A model generated the notes under the pieces. The model searched no databases. It was not told where the DNA came from and worked only from the letters and a program-made list of their open reading frames with translations. This document shows, one piece after another, positions 10,725-19,700 of a DNA stretch of 23,451 nucleotides (positions within the stretch are counted from its first letter, which is position 1; each line of letters opens with the position of its first letter). The stretch comes from Saccoglossus kowalevskii (Eukaryota > Hemichordata > Enteropneusta > Harrimaniidae), in NCBI RefSeq assembly GCF_000003605.2, contig NW_003147289.1, forward strand, positions 42,908 through 66,358, given 5' to 3'. The translations under genes were made by a program, and so were the position numbers.

Positions 10725-10833
10725 GATGAAAATGGTGCTTACTTGATTGACAGAGACCCTATTTATTTTGGTCCCGTTCTCAATTATCTACGGCATGGTA
10801 AACTTGTCATTAATAAAGACGTGGCAGAAGAAG
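10725..10833 (+). CDS. KCTD5: KCTD5-type gene, exon 2: second part of the BTB/POZ domain
   Basis: This 109-nt exon encodes 36 codons plus one base, opening with Asp-Glu-Asn-Gly and including the family signatures GAYLIDRDP and [19 protein letters not shown]. These correspond to human KCTD5 residues 85-121, the middle of the T1-like BTB domain used for CUL3 binding and oligomerisation. The acceptor is strong: a pyrimidine run ending in CGCAG at 10724. The donor is GTCAGT at 10834. The exon ends in phase 1, splitting a Gly codon that is completed in the next exon. Differences from the human sequence as remembered are conservative (Asn for Thr near the start, Ile for Thr in the RDP-Ile-Tyr stretch, Val for Leu before AEEG). 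The frame stays open a little into the intron, then meets a stop, so the splice site is needed. Confidence 0.95.
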
Positions 10834-10905
10834 GTCAGTATTATAACATTATTATTATTTCCATATTTGACTTTCAGTCTATTCTTGTATATTAGTCTAA
10901 TAATA

Positions 10906-10965
10906 CATTATTCATGAGTCAATCATGAATTATTCATGAACCTGTCATGAATTATTCATGAACCT
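10906..10965. repeat. Short palindromic tandem repeat after exon 2
   Basis: About two and a half copies of a 21-22-bp unit containing the palindromic TCATGAATTATTCATGA, starting about 70 bp into intron 2. Confidence 0.65.
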
Positions 10966-12189
10966 ATGCTTACCATGTTTTTTTCCCCCACTCGACTATT
11001 GAGACCCTCCATGTTAACTCTAATGAATTGTCTTTCCATGTCCTGTGCATTTAGAATTTTTTTTTTTTATTTATTTCAGACCTGAAACACTGATAAAGTA
11101 TCTCTGTTATTAATTATTGTAAAACGTGTCTGTTTAGCTAGCATGTTATTTTAACTAATTTAGCTAATCTGTAATTTTGCTAATTCAAGATGTCAATAAT
11201 TTAAAATAAAGTATATTCTCACAGTGAGATTGTTGGAACTTTAGCTAAATTAAGATTCAGTTAGTTCATGCATGGAGTCAAATTCACTAAAATGGCATGT
11301 AGCTATTTAAACGTGTTTTACAGTATTGTATCACCTGGTACAATCATGAAGTAGACATTCATTGATACTACCCCTTGAAACAAATCAATAAAAATGATTT
11401 GACGATTGTAATAAGATTTCAAATAAAGTGCATTGTTGATTTGGCATTCACTCAACAAATGTTTAGGCAACAACCTCTGCAAATTTGATCGAATGGTAGA
11501 CTGTACATGTCCATATGTCGTATTTTGTATAATTGTAACCAATATGTTCATTCTACATTCTGTTGGTTCTACATCTTATGATGGTGCCAGATGATATGCA
11601 CCAATGCTCAATTAGCGACTTGCCTATCAGTATATCGAATTTCCAAGCTCTTATTAATTGGATTTCTAGAGAGAAAAAAAATACAATACGACCTGGGTTA
11701 TTTGTATATTCAGGATTCAGCAATCTTTCAAAACATGGCAAAAAACGTGTCTGCTGTAATATTATAACCAACCACACAACTAAAACAAACTACCAAATGT
11801 TGTTTGTTATGCTTTTCCAAAAAGACATTTTAGTCTCTAAAGTACTTTAAATTCACTTTTTAGTTGATCGATATACATGTACCACTGGCCAGGAAACTCT
11901 TCTTGTTCTTTTGGCAACAGCTGTGAAAGCAACCGATGTCATCTTGTCAATTTTTCATTCACTGAATACAACACAACAGATATGTCACCATCTCAGTATT
12001 ATGTTATTCTTTTGTGGTTGTCATGGCAACTCCAGACAGATTTAATCAGTCGTTGGAAATTGAAATTATTATAAATGCATTGTTCCGACTGGTTCTAATT
12101 CTAACTTATAACTGTATTTACTGTAATAAAGTACAAAATATTTACTACCCGTTGAACAAAGTTATATTTTGGGTTCTGTGTGAGTGTGT
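10966..12189 (+). other. Intron 2, unannotated part
   Basis: AT-rich intron sequence. Several short frames on both strands (11318-12074) overlap each other and resemble no known protein. Nothing else is supported. Confidence 0.55.
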
Positions 12190-12420
12190 CTGTCAATCGT
12201 AATTTCTCTGACATGACTGAACCGATTTTGTTCAAGGTTCGTACAAGGACAAGTCATAATGTGATGCATAAGCATGTCGATTTGTCTTTCATTTTGTTAA
12301 CATTTGACTGGCGACTATTTTTTGTTTCAAAAAACGCTCAAAATCATGGTGGGTTACTGATGCTCATCTTTTCATATCGCAATTTCCTTCAAAATAGTCG
12401 ACAGGCAGCCATTTTGTTTT
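12190..12420. repeat. Degenerate dispersed repeat in intron 2
   Basis: A CTGAACCGATTTTGTTCAAG stretch is followed by GTACAAGGACAA and later GGCAGCCATTTTG. Related words in the same relation recur at about 13986-14090 in intron 3 (GGCGGCCATTTTTT, then GGTACAAGGACAA). This looks like scattered old copies of one repeat with no clear ends. Confidence 0.35.
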
Positions 12421-13209
12421 TTTACTAGTATTCTGTTCGTTTTATTTGTTCTTTTGTAAAAAATTTTGAACCTTCCATCAACTATTGCTTAGGAATGTGT
12501 GTGCTGATTTCATTTGAACTTGATATGGACATCTTGCATAATGAGTTACTGATGCACGTCAAGTATTGAGATAGGTACAAAAACACGATAAAATATTATG
12601 CCAAGGTACATATATGAGGCATACATGTACCTGGGCCGGATTCATTTAAACTTGATATGAAATCATAAAACTAATTAATTTGAAATGGATGATTTAATGT
12701 TTTCGGTCAGGTTGGTGTAGTACACAGAGATCTGTGGAACTTCTCCAATTTCAAGACAATATTTTTAACATGCTGGATATCCAACATTTAGTTATAATCT
12801 GTCTACATGACTGTATTTCTTTCTTTGTTTATAGTTGATACAGTCACTAAAAAAACTGTCGAGACTATGACATTGACAATGACTTGTTATGGTAGTCCTC
12901 ATTTGAACACCAAAAATGGGAACGTTTAATTTTGGTCATATCCATCTGGAGTTATATCTCAGACACTCATTGATTGATCTCGTTCAAACATTACACAAAG
13001 AAAATACCATCATGTCTTACGTATGCAAGTCGAAATACTTACCATTTTGGACATTGACTACAATGTATTTCTGATAACTCAACATGTCTGGAGCTGTTTC
13101 TCACTTGTCTACCATTATGCATACAATGACATCTCCCAATCCATCTATCAATCTATTTGACATACCTCAGTGCTTTCCTTTCTTACAAATCTTCTATACT
13201 CGTATTCAG
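12421..13209 (+). other. Intron 2, 3' part
   Basis: No exon before the exon 3 acceptor. A stretch near 12912-12941 (AAAATGGGAAC then TTTGGTCATAT) recurs with changes at about 20718-20743, suggesting another weak dispersed repeat. Confidence 0.5.
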
Positions 13210-13301
13210 GTGTTCTTGAAGAAGCAGAGTTCTATAATATTACAGCCCTTATTAAGTTAGTAAAAGAGAAAATACGAGAAAGGAATGCAACATCTTCTCA
13301 G
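13210..13301 (+). CDS. KCTD5: KCTD5-type gene, exon 3: end of the BTB/POZ domain
   Basis: This 92-nt exon completes the split Gly codon and adds 30 codons beginning VLEEAEFYNITALIKLVKEK and then a basic IRERN stretch. It matches human KCTD5 residues 121-151, the last helices of the BTB domain and the start of the linker to the C-terminal domain. The acceptor is a pyrimidine-rich stretch ending CAG at 13209, and the donor is GTACAT, a weaker match to consensus than its neighbours. The exon ends in phase 0 after a Gln codon. Identity is near complete through the EAEFYNIT core and drops only in the linker (NATSS where human has DSKTS), the expected pattern for this family. A pearl-like mobile element lies 110 bp downstream in the following intron. 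Confidence 0.95.
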
Positions 13302-13411
13302 GTACATGTACGTCAACATTATTATGTCTTTTCACAGTTTGTTGATTTTCATTAGCTGTGACACATTTCTAGGGGCTTAAAGAATGAATTCTGTCCATCT
13401 GCATTTTCTTT

Positions 13412-13775
13412 AGCTCTGCTGTTGACTTTGTCGACCAGAGCTTATCATATGAGTGATTGTTCGGCGTCGCCTGTGTCAATGTTTTACTTTTTCAACTTCT
13501 TCTTGAAAACTACAAGCCTGAATGCGTTGATACTAGGTGTATATTTACCTTGGGTAGACCTCTTAGATTTGTTCAATTCATGATGATATCTTTGTATAAT
13601 GATAATATTTTTGTAATTTTTGGTAAAAAGTGATATTTTCGACTTCTTGTTGAAAACAACAAGTCTGATTGCTTTGATACTATACATATTGTTCATTTTC
13701 TAATGATATTTTCAGTTCTTTAATTGTAATGAGCCTTTCTAACAGCGGAGCTATCTCAGCCGACAGGCTGCTTGT
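13412..13775 (+). mobile_element. Pearl/helentron-like element, short copy in intron 3
   Basis: A second copy of the 2601-3465 element in the same orientation. It has the left arm AGCTCTGCT with a degraded partner CAGAGCT, the shared TTATCATATGAGTGATTGT stretch, only about two core units (marks at 13493 and 13640, 147 bp apart), and the right arm AGCGGAGCT then CAGCC-GACA-GGCTG ending CTTGT. Both copies follow a T-rich CTTT run. The core copy number differs (about four against two), as reported for pearl-type elements. Confidence 0.7.
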
Positions 13776-14246
13776 TTACAAACTTGGTGAATCATAATGT
13801 ATAATGGTATACATATACTTCTCATTTTTGTTTCCAATCAGATTCAAAACGACTGATGGCTATATTGTCACAAAATACTGAATTTATGTATGCAAAACAG
13901 TTCTTTTTGTACTTGGGGAAACAGAATATATTGGTTTGCTTAGGCACACTCATTAATTTTTTGAATTTGTTGAAATAAGCCAACTGGCGGCCATTTTTTT
14001 TATGTCAACAATTTTGTGTTTTTGTATAACGCATTCAATCTTTCAACTTGGTACAAGGACAATTAATTGTTGACATAGAAATGCTTGTACAGTGTATATC
14101 AAATTCACACGTTTTTATACCAGTCTGTTCCAATTTAGCTTTTCTCAGACAATAAATATAAATTCTGAAAAGCACTCTATGTAGCCTGTCCGCACTTGTA
14201 TTTTATTTACTAAAATATTCAATTTTGCCATCTTGTTCTACTGCAG
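13776..14246 (+). other. Intron 3, remainder
   Basis: Non-coding. It includes the weak repeat relative at about 13986-14090 and ends in the exon 4 acceptor. Confidence 0.5.
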
Positions 14247-14342
14247 GCACCAAGAAAACATGTTTATAGAGTCCTGCAATGTCAAGAAGAAGAAGTGACC
14301 CAAATGGTATCAACGATGTCAGACGGCTGGAGATTTGAACAG
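14247..14342 (+). CDS. KCTD5: KCTD5-type gene, exon 4: start of the C-terminal domain
   Basis: This 96-nt exon is exactly 32 codons in phase 0. It encodes Ala-Pro-Arg-Lys, then [20 protein letters not shown] and SDGWRFEQ. It corresponds to human KCTD5 residues 152-183, the start of the C-terminal domain that completes the pentamer and contacts substrate. The acceptor is a good pyrimidine tract ending CTGCAG at 14246, and the donor is GTATGT. The [11 protein letters not shown] and MVSTMSDGW signatures separate KCTD2/5/17 from other KCTD proteins. The first residue (Ala) and the Arg-Lys before HVY differ from the human Met-Pro-Val-Lys, as expected at the variable linker. No ORF of 60 or more codons contains this exon because in-frame stops lie close on both sides. 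Confidence 0.95.
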
Positions 14343-14497
14343 GTATGTTGATAATAGCTCCATCTATCTTGGCCATGAACACCAGAAAAGTGTTAAACCT
14401 CTGAGATTCTATGTATATTTACTAAATTCTAGGAAGTTTATAATACAGTATTGTTTTATTAGTTCATGGCACATGTGAAGGATATTGCTAGGCTGTA

Positions 14498-14590
14498 CCA
14501 CTCATTCAAAATGGTCACCAAGTGGTATCACTAAGCACTCAAAATGGTTTCTAGGTGGTGTGACTTAGCATTAAAAATGGCCACTAGTGC
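14498..14590. repeat. Imperfect tandem repeat, about three copies
   Basis: Three diverged units of about 30-37 bp, each with a CAAAATGG-like or AAAAATGG-like start and a GGTGTGACTTAGC-like or GTATCACTAAGC-like end. They lie in intron 4 upstream of the inverted-repeat transposon. Confidence 0.5.
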
Positions 14591-14883
14591 ATTGTTTCAT
14601 TTTCTCCTTCCCCTCCACCTTCACTGATGGCAACACCAGTTGGGTCCTGGAACCTTATACCCACTAACTGCACTCCTAAGTCAGGCTGATTATAATGGAC
14701 TTGTTTGGCACCACAATCTGTGGTGAAGAAGTATAGCCTGCCAGTGAAAAGTTCATTCTGCCACTAATTTAAGCCATCTGGGTTGAATGGTTTATTAACA
14801 TACCGTACACCATATCAGTTAGCAATTCTAGAATGAAATGGTCGAGCAATTTCCTTCATAAATGATGGTCACTAACAGGGGTA
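14591..14883 (+). other. Intron 4, unannotated part
   Basis: A moderately GC-rich stretch with no exon and no recognised repeat boundary. Confidence 0.4.
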
Positions 14884-16001
14884 CCGTACTTCCCAGAGTA
14901 TAAGCCCAATCTCTGTTTTTAGACATTTAACAAGTTGAGGGTATCCCAAGTATAGGCCCAGGGGGATTTACCGAGCGTCGACGACATTTATTAAAATATG
15001 CAAGTAAAAAGTGTATTTCATTGCATAATGATCGTGATTGGTATGGTAGTTTGGTTCCTGCTTTTACGAGAAAACTCCATTAATTTCAGAGTGCATGACC
15101 GGCGAGCATACAGAGCATGGTTTGCACCTTTTCTATTCTGTTATTTACTCACGATGAATCCCAATGTTGCAATACTGAAGTAATTAATCCATATTCCTTT
15201 TGAGTAGTGGTTTTAGAAACGCAAAAAATGGTCATTGAACTTCGTTTTACTTTTCCGAATAATCGTGTTCATTGAAACCTTCGTGATTGGGATGTGAACC
15301 AGCAAACTATTCTTCGACATGACTTGTTGGCGACTGTAAAACGTTTAAATACTTCCTCCACCCTCAGTTTACTTTTCGAAAATTGCAAATCACAACAGCA
15401 TTAGGGGAAAAAAATCACCGTTTTTTGCGAAATCAGATCGCATTTTAACATCGTGGTAATTCACTTCCGCATTGCATTGAAAAAATTACTTCATCAATAA
15501 TCGGAAAACTTTGTCTGTACGACACAGCATTTTGATTGGTTAACAAAAGACATGACCTGTTAGGTCAAAGGTAGTTTTTCAGGTCAAATCATGATGAAAA
15601 ATACCATGGCGAAAATTGCTTTGTATCGAGAGTTTGCGAGCGCTCAAAAACATTCCACAACGAAGATAATGAAGATCTTGCCTTCAACAGTTTTCCCACA
15701 GACCCTACCCATTTTTGCAACGTAAATTCAGATGGTATGTAAACTGTATTGTAATAAAATGTGTGTATTTTTATGAACATATTTGTTTCTTCATTGTAAA
15801 AAGTGTTGTGGAAATCTCAGAGACCAGCGCTGTAAACGAAAAATGTAATTTTGATGATTTTTTGAGGTTGGGAAAAGGGTTACAATTTTAAACCCCCCAA
15901 AAAATTATCTTTTCTGAGGTGGTCCTCGAGTATAAGCCCACCCCCTAATTTTCCCGATTTAACATGTTCAGGCCCCTGGGCTTATACACGGGGAAGTACG
16001 G
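14884..16001. mobile_element. 1.1-kb DNA transposon with terminal inverted repeats in intron 4
   Basis: The tips are CCGTACTTCCCAGAGTATAA (14884) and the reverse complement CCGTACTTCCCCGTGTATAA (ending 16001), both followed by GCCC: 24 bp with two mismatches. Further in, the subterminal words TATAAGCCC or TATAGGCCC with CAGGGG recur: direct near 14948 and 15931, inverted near 15975. This is the subterminal repeat pattern expected of transposase binding sites. No transposase frame is visible, so it is non-autonomous or a deletion derivative. A relative in the opposite orientation lies at 5928-6066. Flanking bases (GGTA on the left, AAGG on the right) show no clear target duplication, so superfamily assignment is open. 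Confidence 0.72.
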
Positions 16002-16250
16002 AAGGGAAGTATTTGCAAATTAAGTTACATGAGCAACATTGAGAGATGAGTTTCACTATATTGTTAATTGTGCAAGAACAGTTACAAAAGGTGGGTATGA
16101 ATTCATTAAGGTCATCAACATACAGACAGAGTTTGAAAAACTAAATGAGGAAGGTATTATAGTTAACTTTTGGGTGATATAGACAATCATCTCAGTATTT
16201 ATTTTCTTTTTAAAATAGTTGACAGTGTTGTGTTAATTAAAAAATTTCAG

Positions 16251-16376
16251 CTCATAAACATAGGGTCATCATATAATTATGGCAATGAAGACCAATCTGA
16301 GTTCCTGTGCGTGGTATCAAGAGAACTCAGCAATACTGTCAATGGGACAGAGGCGGAACCCACAGACAGAGCAAAG
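16251..16376 (+). CDS. KCTD5: KCTD5-type gene, exon 5: C-terminal domain core
   Basis: This 126-nt exon is 42 codons in phase 0, matching human KCTD5 residues 184-225. It carries the signature [20 protein letters not shown], followed by a more variable stretch ([14 protein letters not shown]) and TDRAK. The acceptor is AATTTCAG after an AT-rich tract ending at 16250; the donor is GTAACG. The exon sits between a 1.1-kb transposon-like insertion that ends about 250 bp upstream and a 46-bp minisatellite that starts only about 15 bp after the donor. That leaves very little unique intron sequence for donor recognition. The near-identity of the GNEDQ region with the human protein supports a gene under strong purifying selection. 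Confidence 0.96.
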
Positions 16377-16385
16377 GTAACGTAT

Positions 16386-17635
16386 TCATATTGCCCATCA
16401 TGTCACATCATCGATGCATCACACTACAGTGATGCCTTGCCCATCATGTCACATCATAGATGTATCACACTACAGTGATGTCTTGCCCATCATGTCACAT
16501 CATTGATGCATCACACTACAATGATGCCTTGCCCATCATATCACATCATCGATGCATCACACTACAGTGATGCCTTGCCCATCATATCACATCATCGATG
16601 CATCACACTACAGTGATGCCTTGCCCATCATGTCACATCATTGATGTATCACACTACAATGATGCCTTGCCCATCATGTCACATCATAGATGTATCACAC
16701 TACAATGATGCCTTGCCCATCATATCACATCATTGATGCATCACACTACAATGATGCCTTGCCCATCATATCACATCATCGATGCATCACACTACAGTGA
16801 TGCCTTGCCCATCATATCACATCATCGATGCATCACACTACAGTGATGCCTTGCCCATCATGTCACATCATTGATGCATCACACTACAATGATGCCTTGC
16901 CCATCATGTCACATCATAGATGTATCACACTACAGTGATGTCTTGCCCATCATGTCACATCATTGATGCATCACACTACAATGATGCCTTGCCCATCATG
17001 TCACATCATAGATGTATCACACTACAGTGATGTCTTGCCCATCATATCACATCATCGATGCATCACACTACAGTGATGCCTTGCCCATCATGTCACATCA
17101 TAGATGTATCACACTACAGTGATGTCTTGCCCATCATGTCACATCATTGATGCATCACACTACAATGATGCCTTGCCCATCATATCACATCATCGATGCA
17201 TCACACTACAGTGATGCCTTGCCCATCATGTCACATCATAGATGCATCACACTAGTGCTGCCTTGCCCATCATGTCACATCATAGATGCATCACACTACA
17301 GTGCTGCCTTGCCCATCATATCACATCATTGATGCATCACACTACAGTGATGCCTTGCCCATCATATCACATCATTGATGCATCACACTACAGTGATGCC
17401 TTGCCCATTATGTCACATCATAGATGCATCACACTACAGTGATGCCTTGCCCATCATTTCACATCATAGATGCACACACTAACAGCGATGCCTTGTCCAT
17501 CATGCCACATCATTGATGCATCACACTACAGTGATGCCTTGCTCATCTTGCCATATCATTGATGCACCACACTACAGCGATGCCTTGCCCATCATGTCAC
17601 ATCATCGATGCATCACACTACAGTGATGTCACATC
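16386..17635 (+). repeat. 46-bp minisatellite filling intron 5, about 27 units
   Basis: The unit starts TTGCCCATCATGTCACATCA and repeats every 46 bp from 16391 to about 17635, starting about 15 bp after the exon 5 donor and ending about 40 bp before the exon 6 acceptor. Variants fall into types by a TGT/TAT site, a CG/TG/AG site, GCATC/GTATC, CAGT/CAAT and GCC/GTC. Each standard unit holds GCATCAC-ACTACA-GTGATGC, a 7-bp stem with a 6-base loop. Units near the 3' end (about 17240-17580) are the most diverged, the pattern of arrays homogenised in the middle. Open frames through it arise because the unit has few stops. Confidence 0.97.
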
Positions 17636-17677
17636 ATTTATTGACAGTTTACAATTCTCATTTTATTTCATTGACAG

Positions 17678-17722
17678 GTTTTGCAGCAGAAAGGCTCAAG
17701 AATGAGAGAACTTCGAATGTAG
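17678..17722 (+). CDS. KCTD5: KCTD5-type gene, exon 6: C-terminal tail and stop
   Basis: The last coding exon has 14 codons and TAG: VLQQKGSRM followed by RELRM. The human protein ends ILQERGSRM, so the first nine residues are homologous and the last five are an extension. Placement is supported by phase 0 continuity with exon 5 and by a pyrimidine-rich acceptor ending TTGACAG at 17677. An identical TTGACAG occurs 30 bp upstream at 17641-17647. Splicing there would replace the tail with a short unrelated peptide ending at an in-frame TGA. The exon lies about 40 bp after the 46-bp minisatellite. Its small size makes the call depend on homology and context, but both agree. Confidence 0.88.
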   Translation, partial: VLQQKGSRMRELRM

Positions 17723-18001
17723 GCACCCCTCCTCTCTCTTTTTCTCCCTCTCTTGTTTACAGTGGTGCATTTTAAGGGCATTTCGTTGCCAGGTGAAATT
17801 CAGGACTTTGCCTATCTTTGCTGAATGTTCAAACTTCCCATGATGCAATAGTGGACATGACTGAAAATACACCAATCGGTTCCTCCAAAACATCCTCATT
17901 CATACATTTGAATAGTTGTAGGTACAAGCTGTGCATTTAGTGCAAGTTTCATATGGTAGGCTGATTATGAAACAACTAATCCTAAATTGGTTGACATTCT
18001 A
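17723..18001 (+). other. Start of the KCTD5-type 3' UTR, presumed
   Basis: It follows the TAG stop and begins with a C/T-rich stretch (CTCTCTCTTTTTCTCCCTCTC). No polyadenylation hexamer is seen here. Confidence 0.5.
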
Positions 18002-18797
18002 GGCAGACGTGGCAAATATGGTAAACTTATTTCGGCAGACATGGCAAATATGGTAAACTTATTTCGGCAGACATGGCAAATATGGTAAGCTAGTCTCGGC
18101 AGACATGGCAAATATGGTAAGCTAGTCTCGGCAGACATGGCAAATATGGTAAGCTAGTCTCGGCAGACATGGCAAATATGGTAAGCTAGTCTCGGCAGAC
18201 ATGGCAAATGTGGTAAGCTAGTCTCGGCAGACATGGCAAATGTGGTAAGCTAGTCTCGGCAGACATGGCAAATGTGGTAAGCTAGTCTCGGCAGACATGG
18301 CAAATGTGGTAAACTAGTCTTGGCAGACATGGCAAACTTATTTCGGCAGACATGGCAAATATGGTAAGCTAGTCTCGGCAGACATGGCAAATATGGTAAG
18401 CTAGTCTCGGCAGACATGGCAAATATGGTAAGCTAGTCTCGGCAGACATGGCAAATATGGTAAACTTATTTCGGCATACATGGCAAATATGGTAAACTAG
18501 TCTCGGCAGACATGGCAAATATGGTAAACTAGTCTCGGCAGACATGGCAAATATGGTAAACTAGTCTCGGCAGACATGGCAAATATGGTAAACTTATTTC
18601 GGCAGACATGGCAAATATGGTAAGCTAGTCTCGGCAGACATGGCAAATATGGTAAACTAGTCCCGGCAGACATGGCAAATATGGTAAACTTATTTCGGCA
18701 GACATGGCAAATATGGTAAACTTATTTCGGCAGACATGGCAAATATGGTAAACTTGTTTAGGCATCATTCTAAGCAGACATGGCAGATGTAGTAAAC
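18002..18797 (+). repeat. 32-bp minisatellite, about 24 units, after the stop codon
   Basis: The unit begins GGCAGACATGGCAAATATGG and ends in one of three ways: TAAACTTATTTC, TAAGCTAGTCTC or TAAACTAGTCTC, mixed along the array in short runs. A subset (about 18194-18310) carries AAATGTGG instead of AAATATGG. One unit near 18324 is short by about nine bases. The last copies decay into GCATCATTCTAAGCAGACATGG and stop near 18797. It begins about 280 bp after the KCTD5 stop and may lie in the 3' UTR. Confidence 0.96.
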
Positions 18798-19409
18798 ACG
18801 AGTGCTTATCAACATGTGTGACTTGATATCAATGGCGACTGCATTCTGCATTGCATCATGGGAAAAGGTTTGTAAAAATGCATAAATTCCTAAGCAGGAT
18901 TAATTTTTAACTTGAGAATGTTATTTTTTTTATAGAGTGACTGCCTAATTTTTATTTTAGTGATAGCAATGACTGTTGTATGTATAAAATGACATTCATT
19001 TTGAAAACAACCTGTGTATTTGTTTTGTACTGTTCTCTCCAGAACTTAGTTGGTGAACTTTGACCTCATGATTCCCACTTTGGTTGCCATTTTCAATTAC
19101 AGCATTTTCTATAAATCAATGTCGTCTTGTACAAAATGTGTTTATATTCAAGATGGTTTCTTAAAATTGACTTACTTTTTACAGTAACTTGCTCTCATTG
19201 AAATGTCATTACTACTTCTCATTTTGACAGAAATAGAACTCAAAACGTAAATTAGAAATGTGAACCTTAATTAACTGGTAGTTTGATTGAATTTCAAGTA
19301 TGCAAAATGTGAGATGAAAGCAAGTTACATATCGTATCTTGGTTACCAACTTGGGCTATTGGTAATGGTCAAAGTGAATCAACTTTTAAAAGTTACTTAT
19401 GCCACTAAG
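18798..19409 (+). other. Unannotated stretch between arrays
   Basis: No exon, AATAAA or repeat is recognised. It may still be 3' UTR. Confidence 0.4.
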
Positions 19410-19700
19410 TTAGGGGTCCTGAAAAGCTTATCAGTGTGCATCACTGAGTTAGGAGGTCTGAAAAGCTTATCAGTGTGCATCACTGAGTTACAAGGTCTGA
19501 AAAGCTTAGTGTGCATCACTGAGTTAGGGGGTCTGAAAAGCTTATCAGTGTGCATCACTGAGTTAGGGGGTCTGAAAAGCTTAGTGTGCATCACTGAGTT
19601 AGGAGGTCTGAAAAGCTTAGTGTGCATCACTGAGTTAGGGGGTCTGAAAAGCTTAGTGTGCATCACTGAGTTAGGGGGTCTGAAAAGTTTATCAGTAGTG
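19410..19700 (+). repeat. 36/39-bp minisatellite, about 8 units, open in frame on both strands
   Basis: The unit reads TTAGGGGGTCTGAAAAGCTT then ATCAGTGTGCATCACTGAG (39 bp) or AGTGTGCATCACTGAG (36 bp). Both lengths are multiples of three, so a plus-strand frame (19287-19862, 191 codons) runs through with the peptide LGGLKSLSVCITE repeated, and a minus-strand frame (19397-19756) with KLFRPPNSVMHTD. The 39-bp form has a perfect palindrome TCAGTG-TGCAT-CACTGA. Nothing else supports a gene: no homology that I recognise, and no start context or splice model. Confidence 0.93.

Larger units (their letters stand above)
10725..17722 (+). other. KCTD5: Gene model: KCTD5-type BTB adaptor, 3' five coding exons (5'-partial)
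   Basis: Five plus-strand exons with GT-AG introns join to a 155-codon open frame ending in TAG. Recalled from memory, human KCTD5 has 234 residues; the encoded residues match positions 85-234 with no gap, then add five. The family forms pentamers through its BTB and C-terminal domains and acts as a cytosolic substrate adaptor for CUL3 RING ubiquitin ligases; KCTD5 is reported to target G-protein beta-gamma subunits. Intron lengths are 2376, 945, 1908 and 1301 bp. The first exon, which should hold the BTB start with a VRLNVGG-like motif, was not found: no GGNGG in a frame giving Val-Gly-Gly was seen on the plus strand from 1 to 10724. KCTD2 and KCTD17 are vertebrate paralogues, so in an invertebrate this is likely the single ancestral gene. 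Confidence 0.93.

Noticed and set aside
11318-12428. Cluster of short frames in intron 2 as possible extra KCTD5 exons
   Set aside because: Exons 2 and 3 join in phase and match the family without a gap, so no exon is missing between them.
14633-14800. Moderately GC-rich segment as an exon or RNA gene
   Set aside because: Frames are interrupted, splice signals are not convincing, and the flanking KCTD5 exons are contiguous in protein sequence.
16170-17442. Frames with a repeated SHHRCIT-like peptide
   Set aside because: They come from the 46-bp intron 5 array; only the exon 5 part (16251-16376) of the first one is coding.
16386-17635. CRISPR array, because of the regular short repeats
   Set aside because: Units are contiguous with no unique spacers, in a eukaryotic intron.
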